From assembly GCA_029264635.1 (NCBI GenBank), contig JARIAA010000050.1:1-9766 (forward strand): 9,766 nucleotides of DNA, in the 5' to 3' direction. Below, one piece after another: positions 1 to 7,050 of this stretch. Each line of letters starts with the position of its first letter. Positions within the stretch are counted from its first letter, which is position 1. This DNA comes from Psychrobacter sp. Its GTDB lineage: Bacteria; Pseudomonadota; Gammaproteobacteria; Pseudomonadales; Moraxellaceae. Below the pieces are notes generated by a model that saw only the letters and a list, made by a program, of their open reading frames with translations, ran no database searches and was not told the DNA's origin. A program made the translations under genes and the position numbers.

Positions 1-166
1 CATGCGGGTCATCCATTGTGGTTGCGTTAGCATCCACCGTATCTACTGGCGCCATCTCTTCTGTGGTTTCAGCGGTGTCATTGGCAGGTTGACAGGCGCT
101 GAGCAGAAGAGCCGCGCTCACACTAGCAGCCAGCATAGCAAGACGAGAATGAGTTATCATAGTCAT
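1..166 (-). CDS. Lipoprotein of unknown function, N-terminal part (runs off left edge)
   Basis: The first 55 codons are visible. They begin at an ATG at 166 preceded by a good ribosome binding site, AAGGA at 173-177, six bases away. The start has the form of a lipoprotein signal peptide: MTMITHSR, then a hydrophobic stretch (residues 9-22), then the lipobox LSAC (22-25), so Cys25 would be lipidated and the protein anchored to a membrane after export. The next 30 residues are polar and acidic, rich in Thr, Glu and Asp, as expected of a flexible linker before a folded domain that lies outside the window. An in-frame ATG at codon 3 is an alternative start with little consequence. Nothing visible identifies the mature domain, so I give no function. 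The signal peptide is clear and the family is unknown. Confidence 0.8.
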   Translation of the reverse strand, partial: MTMITHSRLAMLAASVSAALLLSACQPANDTAETTEEMAPVDTVDANATTMDDPH

Positions 167-449
167 GGTATATCCTTAATTTACAGTTAAAAAAGACTGG
201 CGAATCAATCAGGACTGACTCGTTAAAAATTCATCAAATAATAATAATTGGTTAAAGCTGTAAATAATGACGTTTATCTTTTTTATTTATTTGTCATTAA
301 CCACTCATTATTAAACTTGCGCATAAGTCTTAAGCGTATCGCTGTTACTCGCTATAATCAACGTCAGCTTGGGTTCGATTTGTACCCTCTTTGTCCCTAC
401 GCTTACCATTATCATAAAATTAGCGCTGTTAAATCAAACATTATCGTTC

Positions 450-1016
450 TTAAGCCCGCAGTACCGTATAGACAGGGACAGGGAATTTGTCATGTAGCGC
501 TACTAAATCTAAGAGTACAAGCGCGCCTATCACTGTGTGATCCGCAGACTGACATAACTCATAAGCAGTAGTTAGCGTACCGCCTGTTGCCAAAATATCA
601 TCAACCAATAGTACGCGCTCAGGCGGCAAATTGTTTTGCATCTCAAGCGTGTCTTTACCATATTCTAAAGCATAAGCTTTGTTAGCGACCGGAGGCGGTA
701 ATTTACCTGGCTTACGTAACAATATCATCCCTTTACCCAAGCGTCCTGCCAGCAAGCTTGCAAATACAAAGCCCCTCGCTTCGACCGCGCCCAAACAATC
801 TACCTTGTCCATCAGTCCATCAGGTAAGGCTGCTAAAAGCGCATCGATGACTTCGTCGATATGACTGCGTAGTAACGGTGTAATATCGTAAAAATCAATG
901 CCGACTTTTGGAAAGTCAGGTACAGTACGTATAATTTGCCAAAACACATGGTCAGTATTTAACTGCTTAGACGATTCAGATTTGCTGCCCGTTGGTATAG
1001 CAGTAGTAGCGCTCAT
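450..1016 (-). CDS. apt: Adenine phosphoribosyltransferase
   Basis: Apt makes AMP and pyrophosphate from adenine and PRPP in the cytoplasm, the one-step salvage of adenine. The protein has 188 residues, close to the 183 of E. coli Apt. The family landmarks are in order: DFPKVGIDFYDITPLL (34-49), EARGF (79-83), RKPGKLP (101-107), the LEYG segment (117-120), and the PRPP-binding motif VLLVDDILATGGT (135-147), with the Asp pair at 139-140. The first 20 or so residues are a Ser/Thr-rich extension not needed for the fold. The start at 1016 has AAAGGG at 1022-1027 five bases upstream. The gene diverges from rubA, so the 271 bp between them hold both promoters. I see no clear terminator after the TAA at 450. 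Identification is secure from the motifs. Confidence 0.97.
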   Translation of the reverse strand: MSATTAIPTGSKSESSKQLNTDHVFWQIIRTVPDFPKVGIDFYDITPLLRSHIDEVIDALLAALPDGLMDKVDCLGAVEARGFVFASLLAGRLGKGMILLRKPGKLPPPVANKAYALEYGKDTLEMQNNLPPERVLLVDDILATGGTLTTAYELCQSADHTVIGALVLLDLVALHDKFPVPVYTVLRA

Positions 1017-1084
1017 AGTAGCCCTTTATTTAAACGATAAAAATGTAATAAATAACAGATGAAATGCGAAAGCTAGCGGTGGCT

Positions 1085-1093
1085 ATCATAGCA
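1085..1093 (-). promoter_or_regulatory. apt: Candidate extended -10 promoter for apt
   Basis: Read on the minus strand this is TGCTATGAT, which matches the extended -10 form TGnTATAAT at all but one position. Transcription would start near 1078, leaving a leader of about 60 bases before the apt ATG. A TTGACC lies further upstream (1111-1116, minus strand), but its spacing of 20 bases is too long for a normal -35, so the call rests on the extended -10 alone. Confidence 0.4.
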
Positions 1094-1156
1094 TACTCAT
1101 TTTACTTCATGGTCAAGCTTTAGAAGATACAAGCAGAATAAAACAGCACTTACAAC

Positions 1157-1186
1157 TTGATAAATGCTTACTTATCTCAATATACA
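1157..1186 (+). promoter_or_regulatory. rubA: Candidate promoter for the rubA operon
   Basis: TTGATA (1157-1162, five of six bases of the -35 consensus) is followed after 18 bases by TATACA (1181-1186, four of six of the -10 consensus). Transcription would begin near 1193, giving a leader of about 95 bases. The region is AT-rich, so chance matches are common. This is a candidate only. Confidence 0.3.
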
Positions 1187-1287
1187 AGTGTAAACTTAAC
1201 GACCAAGCATCGTTATATGATAAACTACGTGCGCTTTTGCAGGCTGCTAATGCGTCATTAAATGAGTAACAACGGATAGGATTGTGT

Positions 1288-1452
1288 ATGAAACGTTATG
1301 AATGTATTGTTTGCGGTTGGATCTATGATGAAGCGCTCGGCTGCCCTGAAGAAGGCATTGCGCCTGGCACTAGATGGGATGATATTCCCGATGACTGGAC
1401 ATGTCCTGAGTGCGGCGTTGGTAAATTAGATTTTGAGATGATGGAAATCTAG
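1288..1452 (+). CDS. rubA: Rubredoxin (small iron electron carrier)
   Basis: This 54-residue protein carries a single iron held by four cysteines and passes electrons in the cytoplasm. The two metal-binding knuckles are plain: CIVCG (Cys6, Cys9) and CPECG (Cys39, Cys42), joined by GIAPGTRW and DIPDDWTCP, the aromatic core typical of rubredoxins. It closely resembles, from memory, the Acinetobacter RubA that feeds electrons to the alkane hydroxylase AlkB. An extra Cys19 is present. The start is fixed by AGGA at 1278-1281, six bases before the ATG. The gene is followed 28 bp later by an alpha/beta-hydrolase on the same strand, so the two are probably co-transcribed. In Acinetobacter ADP1 rubA sits with rubB (rubredoxin reductase) and estB (esterase); here no reductase gene follows. 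The physiological partner cannot be told from this window. Confidence 0.95.
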   Translation: MKRYECIVCGWIYDEALGCPEEGIAPGTRWDDIPDDWTCPECGVGKLDFEMMEI

Positions 1453-1480
1453 GTCAATAAAACGGTAACTAGGATATCTC

Positions 1481-2566
1481 ATGACGAACTCAGATCACCC
1501 CGACACCTTAAAGTATGTAAGCCAGAATCAGACTGTTACATCTAAAGAAAACCTCAAAAACTTGTCAGAAGATTCTGCCTCCCATCTAAGGATCAGTTAT
1601 CCAACACCTGCTTGGGAAAAATTTGGGCAGCATCACTGGCAAGCCTCAGATTTAAGCGATCATCTTTATCAGGCTATGCTTGATATTGGGGATGGCATCA
1701 ATCTGTGTATTGAAGCGGGCGGCAATCCTGAGAACCCGCCACTGCTAATGATAATGGGGCTTGGCTCACAAATGGTTTTTTGGCCAGACGATTTTATTAA
1801 ACGTCTGATTGATGCAGGGTTTTTTGTGATTCGTTTTGACAATAGAGATATCGGTCTGTCCTCCAAAGTTCAAATCGAAGGTTTGCCGCGGGTCAGCCAG
1901 CTCAAAATGATGCTGCGTTTGCAAACGGGTCTGTCCAATAAAAGTCAGCAGGTTGCCTATAATTTAACCGATATGGCAGAGGATACGGTACGTCTGATTA
2001 AAGCCTTAAATCTTGGTAGCACGCATCTGCTTGGTGCTTCAATGGGCGGTATGATCGCGCAGATCGTTGCAGCGCGTTATCCAAGTTTGGTTCAGCGGCT
2101 AGCACTGATGTTTACAACCACCAATCGCGCTTTTTTAAAACCGCCCAAGCCCAAGCAGCTATATACACTGATTAATCGTCCAGAGAGTCATTCTGAGCGC
2201 GATATTGTGCGTCACAGTGTCTGGTTTATGAAGACAGTAGGAACGCCCGGTCATGTTAATGTGCGCACCGTACGTGAAATCGCCAAAATCCGTTATCAGC
2301 GCAATTTCCATCCATTAGGTACCGTACAACAGCTGAACGCTATCTTAGCATCAGGTTCTATCAGCCGTTTTAGTAAGCAGGTTAAAGCGCCGACCATTGT
2401 CATTCATGGTAGCGCTGATGGTTTATTGCCTGCGTCGCAAGGTCGCGTGGTGGCTAAGACCATTCCAAACGCAAAGTTTCATTTGATTGAGGGTATGGCG
2501 CACGATATTCCAGCCTATTATCAGCCCTATCTGGTTGATTTGATTCGTAACCATTTATTAGGCTAG
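1481..2566 (+). CDS. Alpha/beta-hydrolase (probable esterase)
   Basis: This 361-residue protein has the full alpha/beta-hydrolase catalytic set. The nucleophile elbow GASMGG (185-190) carries Ser187, Asp313 lies in IHGSADGLLP, and His341 lies in GMAHDIP. The segment LMIMGLGSQMVFWP (89-102) stands where the oxyanion loop is expected, and FDNRDIGLS (119-127) follows, as in the subgroup often annotated as alpha/beta-fold hydrolases or esterases. The first 60 or so residues are polar and outside the conserved core. No signal peptide is seen, so it should be cytoplasmic. AGGATATCTC places AGGA six bases before the ATG. The gene starts 28 bp after rubA and ends before a strong terminator, which suggests a two-gene operon. 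By position it could match EstB of the Acinetobacter rubA-rubB-estB operon. The substrate is unknown; an ester of a fatty or hydrocarbon-derived alcohol is a guess from context. Confidence 0.9.
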   Translation: MTNSDHPDTLKYVSQNQTVTSKENLKNLSEDSASHLRISYPTPAWEKFGQHHWQASDLSDHLYQAMLDIGDGINLCIEAGGNPENPPLLMIMGLGSQMVFWPDDFIKRLIDAGFFVIRFDNRDIGLSSKVQIEGLPRVSQLKMMLRLQTGLSNKSQQVAYNLTDMAEDTVRLIKALNLGSTHLLGASMGGMIAQIVAARYPSLVQRLALMFTTTNRAFLKPPKPKQLYTLINRPESHSERDIVRHSVWFMKTVGTPGHVNVRTVREIAKIRYQRNFHPLGTVQQLNAILASGSISRFSKQVKAPTIVIHGSADGLLPASQGRVVAKTIPNAKFHLIEGMAHDIPAYYQPYLVDLIRNHLLG

Positions 2567-2597
2567 ACACACCTTAAAAACAGGCTTTGTAGAGTTG

Positions 2598-2635
2598 AAA
2601 AAGAGGTCAATAGTGATATTGACCTCTTTTTTATT
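2598..2635. terminator. Bidirectional rho-independent terminator
   Basis: A perfect 11-bp stem, AGAGGTCAATA (2602-2612) paired with TATTGACCTCT (2617-2627), has a four-base GTGA loop. It is flanked by A residues on the left and a T run on the right, so it can stop transcription in both directions. It ends the rubA-hydrolase operon on the plus strand and the converging WG-repeat gene on the minus strand. Confidence 0.93.
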
Positions 2636-2677
2636 CTTTAAAATTCATAAATACAAGTGAACGCTATTGATAGCAAT

Positions 2678-3826
2678 TTATTCGCAGCTAACGTTAGTGC
2701 CCTCTTTATCGATACAAATCTTGCTACCATCTTTCAGATTACCGACCCAAGCTTTATTGTCTTTAAATATAAAGGCAGACTCGCTTCCTGTATTACTTTT
2801 AGTCACGCTTACGTTTTCGCTATTACTTACGTTCTCGCTACTGCTAGCTTTTCCATTTTCATTGGTGTTTTTAGTACTATCGACGTTATTCGTCACTAGA
2901 CCATTATTGTCAAAGCGAAAGGGAATAATCAGCTCACCACCCAAATTCAAAAAACCCCACTTATCGTTCAGGCGTACGCCAGCTAGACCTTCAGAAAATG
3001 GTCGTACTTCATCGAATGAATACGTAATCATGGTCACGTTATTGTCATCGACAAAACCCCAGCGACCATCTTGCTGATCAGGTTGTAAAGTCGTAAAAGG
3101 CGTCGATCTTGGCGATGATTGAGTATCTGTAGAAGCTTTGTTGTTTGGCGTAGCATTGTTGCTCGCCGATAGAGCATCATCGCGCTCATTTCTAGCATTA
3201 GGATCACTTGTCGTTTTACCATTTTTATCCAGCCAGCTGGTTGATTGGTTTCTACGTATGCGTGCCACCCCACCTCTGTAATCATCAATGTCGGTAATCG
3301 TCGATGAAAAAGGCACGATCGTCTGGTTACCCGTGCCAATGACACCATAATCGCCATTTCTTTTCACCACAATACGCCCCTCAGATACAGGACGCGCCCA
3401 GCCTCCATTGCCCTTTAGCATATCATAAATGCTAGGAACGACCTCGCGACCTTGCAAGTTGACGTAGCCGACACGGCCGTGACGCAGTACGGGTATTAGA
3501 CCACCCGATATTTTATCAGGATCTACTTTTTGGTAGCGCGATAAATCAACGACCCTTTTACCTTTATTATCAATAAGCGCGACAGGCGCACCAAAATCGG
3601 TAATGGCTAAAAAGTAACCCTGAGTAGCGGTACAAGCAACGTTTTTATAATAGCTCTTAGGAATTTTACAGCTGGCCGCTTCGGCTGTTGGCATAGCAAA
3701 TACTGCACTTAACAATACACCAGCCATTAAGTATAGTCGTGGTGTTTGTAATAGTGATAAAGTAGGTGCTAGTGGCAGCTGGACCTGTCGTTTTGTTAAT
3801 GACTCTGCTATGAACCGTTGTAACAT
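2678..3826 (-). CDS. Secreted WG-repeat protein
   Basis: The chosen start at 3826 gives 382 residues. It has TTAGG upstream at normal spacing and is followed by a signal-peptide-like N-terminus: a long basic n-region, a hydrophobic run (MAGVLLSAVFAMP, about 34-46) and a likely cut after AEA (48-50). The frame stays open back to 3955, but that part overlaps a good -10 box and the palindrome, so I exclude it. WG-type repeats follow: RVGYVNLQGREVVPSIYD (118-135), GRWGFVDDNN (254-263) and DKWGFLNLGGELIIPFRFD (288-306), plus weaker copies near GDYGVIGTGNQTIVPF and at the C-terminus. Two low-complexity Asn/Ser/Thr-rich linkers (about 206-253 and 309-349) interrupt them. Cys53/Cys65 and Cys371/Cys381 could form disulfides in the periplasm. 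WG repeats are thought to be binding or structural modules. No catalytic motif is seen and the role is unknown. Confidence 0.85.
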   Translation of the reverse strand: MLQRFIAESLTKRQVQLPLAPTLSLLQTPRLYLMAGVLLSAVFAMPTAEAASCKIPKSYYKNVACTATQGYFLAITDFGAPVALIDNKGKRVVDLSRYQKVDPDKISGGLIPVLRHGRVGYVNLQGREVVPSIYDMLKGNGGWARPVSEGRIVVKRNGDYGVIGTGNQTIVPFSSTITDIDDYRGGVARIRRNQSTSWLDKNGKTTSDPNARNERDDALSASNNATPNNKASTDTQSSPRSTPFTTLQPDQQDGRWGFVDDNNVTMITYSFDEVRPFSEGLAGVRLNDKWGFLNLGGELIIPFRFDNNGLVTNNVDSTKNTNENGKASSSENVSNSENVSVTKSNTGSESAFIFKDNKAWVGNLKDGSKICIDKEGTNVSCE

Positions 3827-3853
3827 ATTCAAACCTAAGCTAAAAATAGTAAT

Positions 3854-3876
3854 CCTATGACACTTGCTGTCATAGG
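3854..3876. repeat. Perfect 9-bp inverted repeat upstream of the WG-repeat gene
   Basis: CCTATGACA (3854-3862) and TGTCATAGG (3868-3876) are exact reverse complements separated by CTTGC. The element lies 28 bp before the chosen ATG and downstream of the candidate -10 box at 3933-3938. It has no T run after it on either strand, so it is not a terminator. It could be an operator for a dimeric repressor or a hairpin in the mRNA leader. The cognate regulator is not known to me. Confidence 0.6.
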
Positions 3877-3932
3877 TAAGTAATGGCGATAAAAACGTGC
3901 GACTAATAAAATAACAAACAAGGATACTGCTG

Positions 3933-3938
3933 ATTATA
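3933..3938 (-). promoter_or_regulatory. Candidate -10 box for the WG-repeat gene
   Basis: On the minus strand this reads TATAAT, a perfect -10 consensus. No convincing -35 is present 16-18 bases upstream. Transcription would start near 3927, about 100 bases before the ATG at 3826. It would also start inside the upstream extension of the frame, which supports the shorter protein. Confidence 0.4.
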
Positions 3939-4168
3939 AGCGAATAGATTAGCAAATAGCACGGATTTAACCAACACTAGTCCTGTAAGAATATGACCCT
4001 GATATAGATACACTGTCAAAAATTTGTCACGCGACCATCAATATGATGAGAATAATAAGTCTGGTGTCGTCTTTTTAAAGTAAATAAGACGTTATGCTAT
4101 CAGTAAGTATGAGTTTTATTTATCTGCCTCACTTTACTCACCTCACAATCACAGTATAAGGACCACTT

Positions 4169-5101
4169 ATGGCTGTTGCCTCTTCGCGCTCTGCATCCAT
4201 CGGCTTAACCATTGGCTGTATTATATTTGGTCTAGGAAGCTTAATTGTTGCCCATGTTGATATCGGTGGTTGGGCAATGGCATTTTGGCGCCTGGCTATC
4301 TCAGGCGTCATCTTTATGGTATTGGCTAAAATAACGGGTCAGCGAATGCCGCGCTCAAAGCGTGCCATTGTTTATAGTTTATTATCAGGCGTATTTTTAG
4401 GATTAGACTTGGCGCTTTGGCATGAGAGTATTTATGCAGTTGGCCCTGGCATCTCAACCTTACTCAATAGTTTACAGATTTTCTTTTTGGCTGCTATCGG
4501 TTTTTTATACTTCAATGAGCGTCAATCCATCTTGCAGTTATTAAGCCTATGTATAGCGATGCTAGGGGTTGCGATGATTGGTAGTCCTGAGTTTGCCCAC
4601 AATAGTAATGCAACTTGGGGCTTTATCGCTGGGATTGTATCGGGGGCCATGCTAGCGGCGTCCATGACTTTTATTCGTAAGACTCACGACACAGAAATAA
4701 CGCCAATCTTTGTGCTGATGCAACTGATTAGCATTGGCGGTGTGCTCGCCATGATAGTGCCCATGTTTGTTTTAGATATGGGCACTATTATGCCCAATAC
4801 CTTGTCTGAGCTTGGCTGGGTACTGGTTTATGGCGCCGTCATGCAATGCGTAGCATGGGGGCTGATCGCCTACTCTGTCCCCAAGCTGTCATTGGCGCTA
4901 ACAGGGCTGCTACTGTTAACTGAGCCAGTTGCCGCCTTGATAATTGATTATAGCTGGCTTGGTAAATCCATTAATAATTTACAGTGGAGCGGCGCGCTAC
5001 TGACTATGTTCGCCATTTACTTAGGGTCCATTAAACCCAAACCGCGCGCGCTGCGTCGTTATCGTTTTTTTTCAAGATTTTATAGACGCAAATATAAGTA
5101 A
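4169..5101 (+). CDS. EamA/DMT-family transporter
   Basis: This 310-residue inner-membrane protein is a member of the drug/metabolite transporter superfamily with two EamA halves. Ten hydrophobic segments can be read at about 11-30, 35-53, 66-88, 95-115, 121-138, 150-169, 180-202, 215-235, 241-265 and 271-288, the usual count. Each half ends in the familiar pattern: a short loop with Asn-Glu-Arg (FNERQS, 115-120) in the first half and LLTEPVAALIIDYSWLG (249-265) in the second. The last 22 residues (289-310) form a strongly basic tail, half Lys or Arg, which should lie in the cytoplasm. The start is set by AAGGA (4158-4162), six bases before the ATG. Family members export amino acids, metabolites or drugs; the substrate cannot be told from sequence. 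The gene converges on the NCS2 permease with 32 bp between stops and no visible terminator. Confidence 0.92.
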   Translation: MAVASSRSASIGLTIGCIIFGLGSLIVAHVDIGGWAMAFWRLAISGVIFMVLAKITGQRMPRSKRAIVYSLLSGVFLGLDLALWHESIYAVGPGISTLLNSLQIFFLAAIGFLYFNERQSILQLLSLCIAMLGVAMIGSPEFAHNSNATWGFIAGIVSGAMLAASMTFIRKTHDTEITPIFVLMQLISIGGVLAMIVPMFVLDMGTIMPNTLSELGWVLVYGAVMQCVAWGLIAYSVPKLSLALTGLLLLTEPVAALIIDYSWLGKSINNLQWSGALLTMFAIYLGSIKPKPRALRRYRFFSRFYRRKYK

Positions 5102-5133
5102 AGATAGTTGAGCAGTATGACCACTAAGGCACT

Positions 5134-6567
5134 CTAACTTTTTTGGCTATTAAATAGCGCGTTAAGCACGATAGCAGTCAACGTTGCCGTTCCGATACCG
5201 CCCAAATCAAAGCCCCCTAGATGCAAACTAAAGTTACCCGTGCCCATAATGACAGTGACTGCCGCAATAATTAGATTGCTGTTTTTGCTAAAATCAATAT
5301 GACTGTCTATCCAGATTTTTACGCCAGCGATGGCAATTAGGCCAAACACTACGATAGAAGCACCGCCCAGTAATGCAGGAGGAATCGTTTGAATAATCGC
5401 GCCAAACTTTGGTGACAATCCCAGCAAAATGGCCACTAAACCTGCGATGACAAAAATAGTTGTACTATAAACTTTGGTGACTGCCATAACGCCAATGTTT
5501 TCAGCATAAGTTGTCACCCCTGTACCACCAAAGCCTGCTGAAAATGTCGTTGCTATCCCATCAGCAAAAAATGCGCGACCCATATAGGGCGTCACATGGG
5601 CTTTAGTCATTCCTTCTACTGCCTTAAAGTGACCAAGGTTTTCGGCAACCAAGATAAAGGCCACAGGAGCAATTAAAACAATAGCGCTCATCTCAAAGCG
5701 TGGCGCATGAATACCCGGCAGCCCAAACCATGAAGCCGCCGTCACACTACTAAAGTCAATCGCCGCACCAAAACCTAGTACGTTGGTCATGATAAAATAG
5801 GCGATATACGATAATATTAAGCCCACCAGTAACAACAAACGTCTGAGCATACCGCGCGTAAACACCGCCACACTACTGATTAAGAGAACAGTCAAGGTAG
5901 CCATCCATGCATCAAACTGATTGGCCGATATTCCTTGAATGGTGACCGGCGCTAAATTAAGACCGATAATCATAACAATGGCACCGGTGACAACCGGCGG
6001 CATTAAACGCTCAATCCAAGCTGTACCCGTTTTCATTACTAGTAAACCTATCAGCGCATAAATAATACCGCAGGCCATAATGCCGCCTAAAGCGACATCT
6101 AGATTGGCATTAAAGCCTACGCCAGCGTAAGCCGTCACAGCGATAACTGGACCAATAAAAGCAAAGCTTGAGCCCAAATAACTGGGCATGCGTCCGCCGG
6201 TAATCATGAAGAACATCACCGTACAGATACCTGACATTAAAATAGCCAAGTTGGGATCAAAACCCATTAACAATGGAGCAAGAACGGTTGCACCGAACAT
6301 AGCAAAGGTATGCTGGATACCAAGTAAAATGCTCTTAGAAGGTGGTAGATACTCGTTAATACCCACAGGATTGTGGTCAAGGTCGCCACGATAAGGTCGC
6401 CATGTAGGGAACCAACGCCCATTTTCAAAGTCAGGATTGTTTGCAGGTTTTATCGTAGCAGAAGTGATACCAGCAGCTTCTAGCGCGGTTAGAGGATTTT
6501 GTTGAGAGCTATTTTCGGATTGGGAGGAATGCACTAATTGTGAGGGGTCTTCTGATGAGCTTGACAT
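5134..6567 (-). CDS. NCS2 nucleobase permease, RutG/UraA type
   Basis: This 477-residue membrane protein of the NCS2/NAT family probably imports uracil or a related pyrimidine with protons. The family landmarks are QHTFAMFGATVLAPLLMG (85-102), PSYLGSS (128-134), AENLGHFKAV (308-317, with Glu309 where UraA has its substrate-binding glutamate) and the NAT signature ENIGVMAVTK (356-365). From memory the core is closer to E. coli RutG (442 residues) than to UraA: GRMPSYLGSS, WIERLMPPVVTGA and TTYAENIGVMAVTKVYST are shared. No other rut gene is nearby, so I leave the symbol blank. About 75 residues precede the first membrane segment: a Ser/Gln-rich stretch, then a Trp-rich piece (RWFPTWRPYRGDLDHN, 51-66). 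The start has AGGA at 6575-6578, seven bases upstream. Xanthine or uric acid are possible alternative substrates. Confidence 0.93.
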   Translation of the reverse strand: MSSSSEDPSQLVHSSQSENSSQQNPLTALEAAGITSATIKPANNPDFENGRWFPTWRPYRGDLDHNPVGINEYLPPSKSILLGIQHTFAMFGATVLAPLLMGFDPNLAILMSGICTVMFFMITGGRMPSYLGSSFAFIGPVIAVTAYAGVGFNANLDVALGGIMACGIIYALIGLLVMKTGTAWIERLMPPVVTGAIVMIIGLNLAPVTIQGISANQFDAWMATLTVLLISSVAVFTRGMLRRLLLLVGLILSYIAYFIMTNVLGFGAAIDFSSVTAASWFGLPGIHAPRFEMSAIVLIAPVAFILVAENLGHFKAVEGMTKAHVTPYMGRAFFADGIATTFSAGFGGTGVTTYAENIGVMAVTKVYSTTIFVIAGLVAILLGLSPKFGAIIQTIPPALLGGASIVVFGLIAIAGVKIWIDSHIDFSKNSNLIIAAVTVIMGTGNFSLHLGGFDLGGIGTATLTAIVLNALFNSQKS

Positions 6568-6592
6568 GCGCGTGTCCTATATGGCTAATAAT

Positions 6593-6622
6593 AATATAGT
6601 CAATTCATTCTAAGAATGTTAC
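6593..6622 (-). promoter_or_regulatory. Candidate promoter for the NCS2 permease, with an internal palindrome
   Basis: On the minus strand GTAACA (6617-6622, four of six -35 bases) is followed after 18 bases by TATATT (6593-6598). The spacer contains CATTCTAAGAATG (6606-6618), with perfect six-base arms around one central base, a position where a bound repressor would block polymerase. Both the promoter and the operator idea are inference from sequence alone. Confidence 0.3.
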
Positions 6623-7009
6623 GACAAGATGAAGCAGATATCTGACATTTTTATTTAACAAAACTTGTGCAAATTAAGCTTTATGATTAGAATAACGAAC
6701 AAAGAAAATTTGCTTATACAAATTTTCAGCTTTTACTATATGTCTTAGGCAAGATATGTTTTACTAAGTTCAACGCTTCGGTTGATGACACTTTAATAGG
6801 TACTATGATAGCAATAATTTACAGGATGTTACATATCCATTAGTGCTGAGCATCATAACGGAATTTAGTAATAAAAAAAAGCGCTTATTCTCCTACTACT
6901 GCGTTTAAATATTTTTATAGACGATACTCTCATCTCATCGTTTGGCGGTGCTCGCCATCTATGGTCGTTCATGATGCTTATACTATAGATACGACTGTAC
7001 CTTCGTTTA

Positions 7010-7018
7010 TGGTATAAA
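7010..7018 (+). promoter_or_regulatory. sdaA: Candidate extended -10 promoter for sdaA
   Basis: TGGTATAAA matches the extended -10 form TGnTATAAT at all but the last base. No good -35 is seen at the proper distance. Transcription would begin near 7025, so the 15-bp tandem array would lie within the mRNA leader, about 160 bases long. Confidence 0.4.
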
Positions 7019-7050
7019 GCTATCCAAAACCCTAGGTCTTTAAGAGGCTA

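Larger units (their letters stand above)
1017..1287. other. Divergent apt/rubA intergenic region with a start-less open frame
   Basis: This 271-bp gap must hold the promoters of apt (minus) and rubA (plus). On the plus strand, codons 1063-1269 read through without a stop and end in TAA 18 bases before the rubA ATG. The last part looks protein-like (...LYDKLRALLQAANASLNE). There is no ATG or GTG in that frame, the only TTG is late, and no ribosome binding site is attached to it. A 19-codon hydrophobic reading from an ATG at 1064 lies in a different frame. The simplest view is non-coding DNA or the worn tail of a lost gene. No known family is recognised. Confidence 0.4.
3827..4168. other. Divergent intergenic region between WG-repeat and EamA genes
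   Basis: This 342-bp AT-rich gap separates two divergent genes. Its left part holds the perfect inverted repeat and the TATAAT box described separately. Near the right end, TATGCT (4093-4098) could serve as a -10 for the EamA gene, but no good -35 accompanies it. No RNA gene or further reading frame with a ribosome binding site is apparent. Confidence 0.6.

Noticed and set aside
265..299. Inverted repeat TAATGAC-N21-GTCATTA in the left intergenic region
   Set aside because: Seven-base arms with a 21-base AT-rich loop are expected by chance in such DNA.
248..571. Open plus-strand frame of 107 codons overlapping the 3' end of apt
   Set aside because: It has no ribosome binding site, its composition is not protein-like, and its right part is the complement of the secure apt gene.
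3827..3955. Upstream extension of the WG-repeat protein to an ATG at 3955
   Set aside because: It would place a second hydrophobic stretch before the signal peptide and lacks a ribosome binding site. It also covers the TATAAT box and the palindrome. The ATG at 3826 fits better.
6562..6575. Near-palindrome GACATGCGCGTGTC across the permease start codon
   Set aside because: In RNA only four base pairs form around a six-base loop, too weak to claim start-codon masking.
6943..6957. Hairpin TGGCG-GTGCT-CGCCA in the permease/sdaA gap
   Set aside because: The stem is only five base pairs, with no T run and no conserved context. It does not support a terminator or riboswitch.
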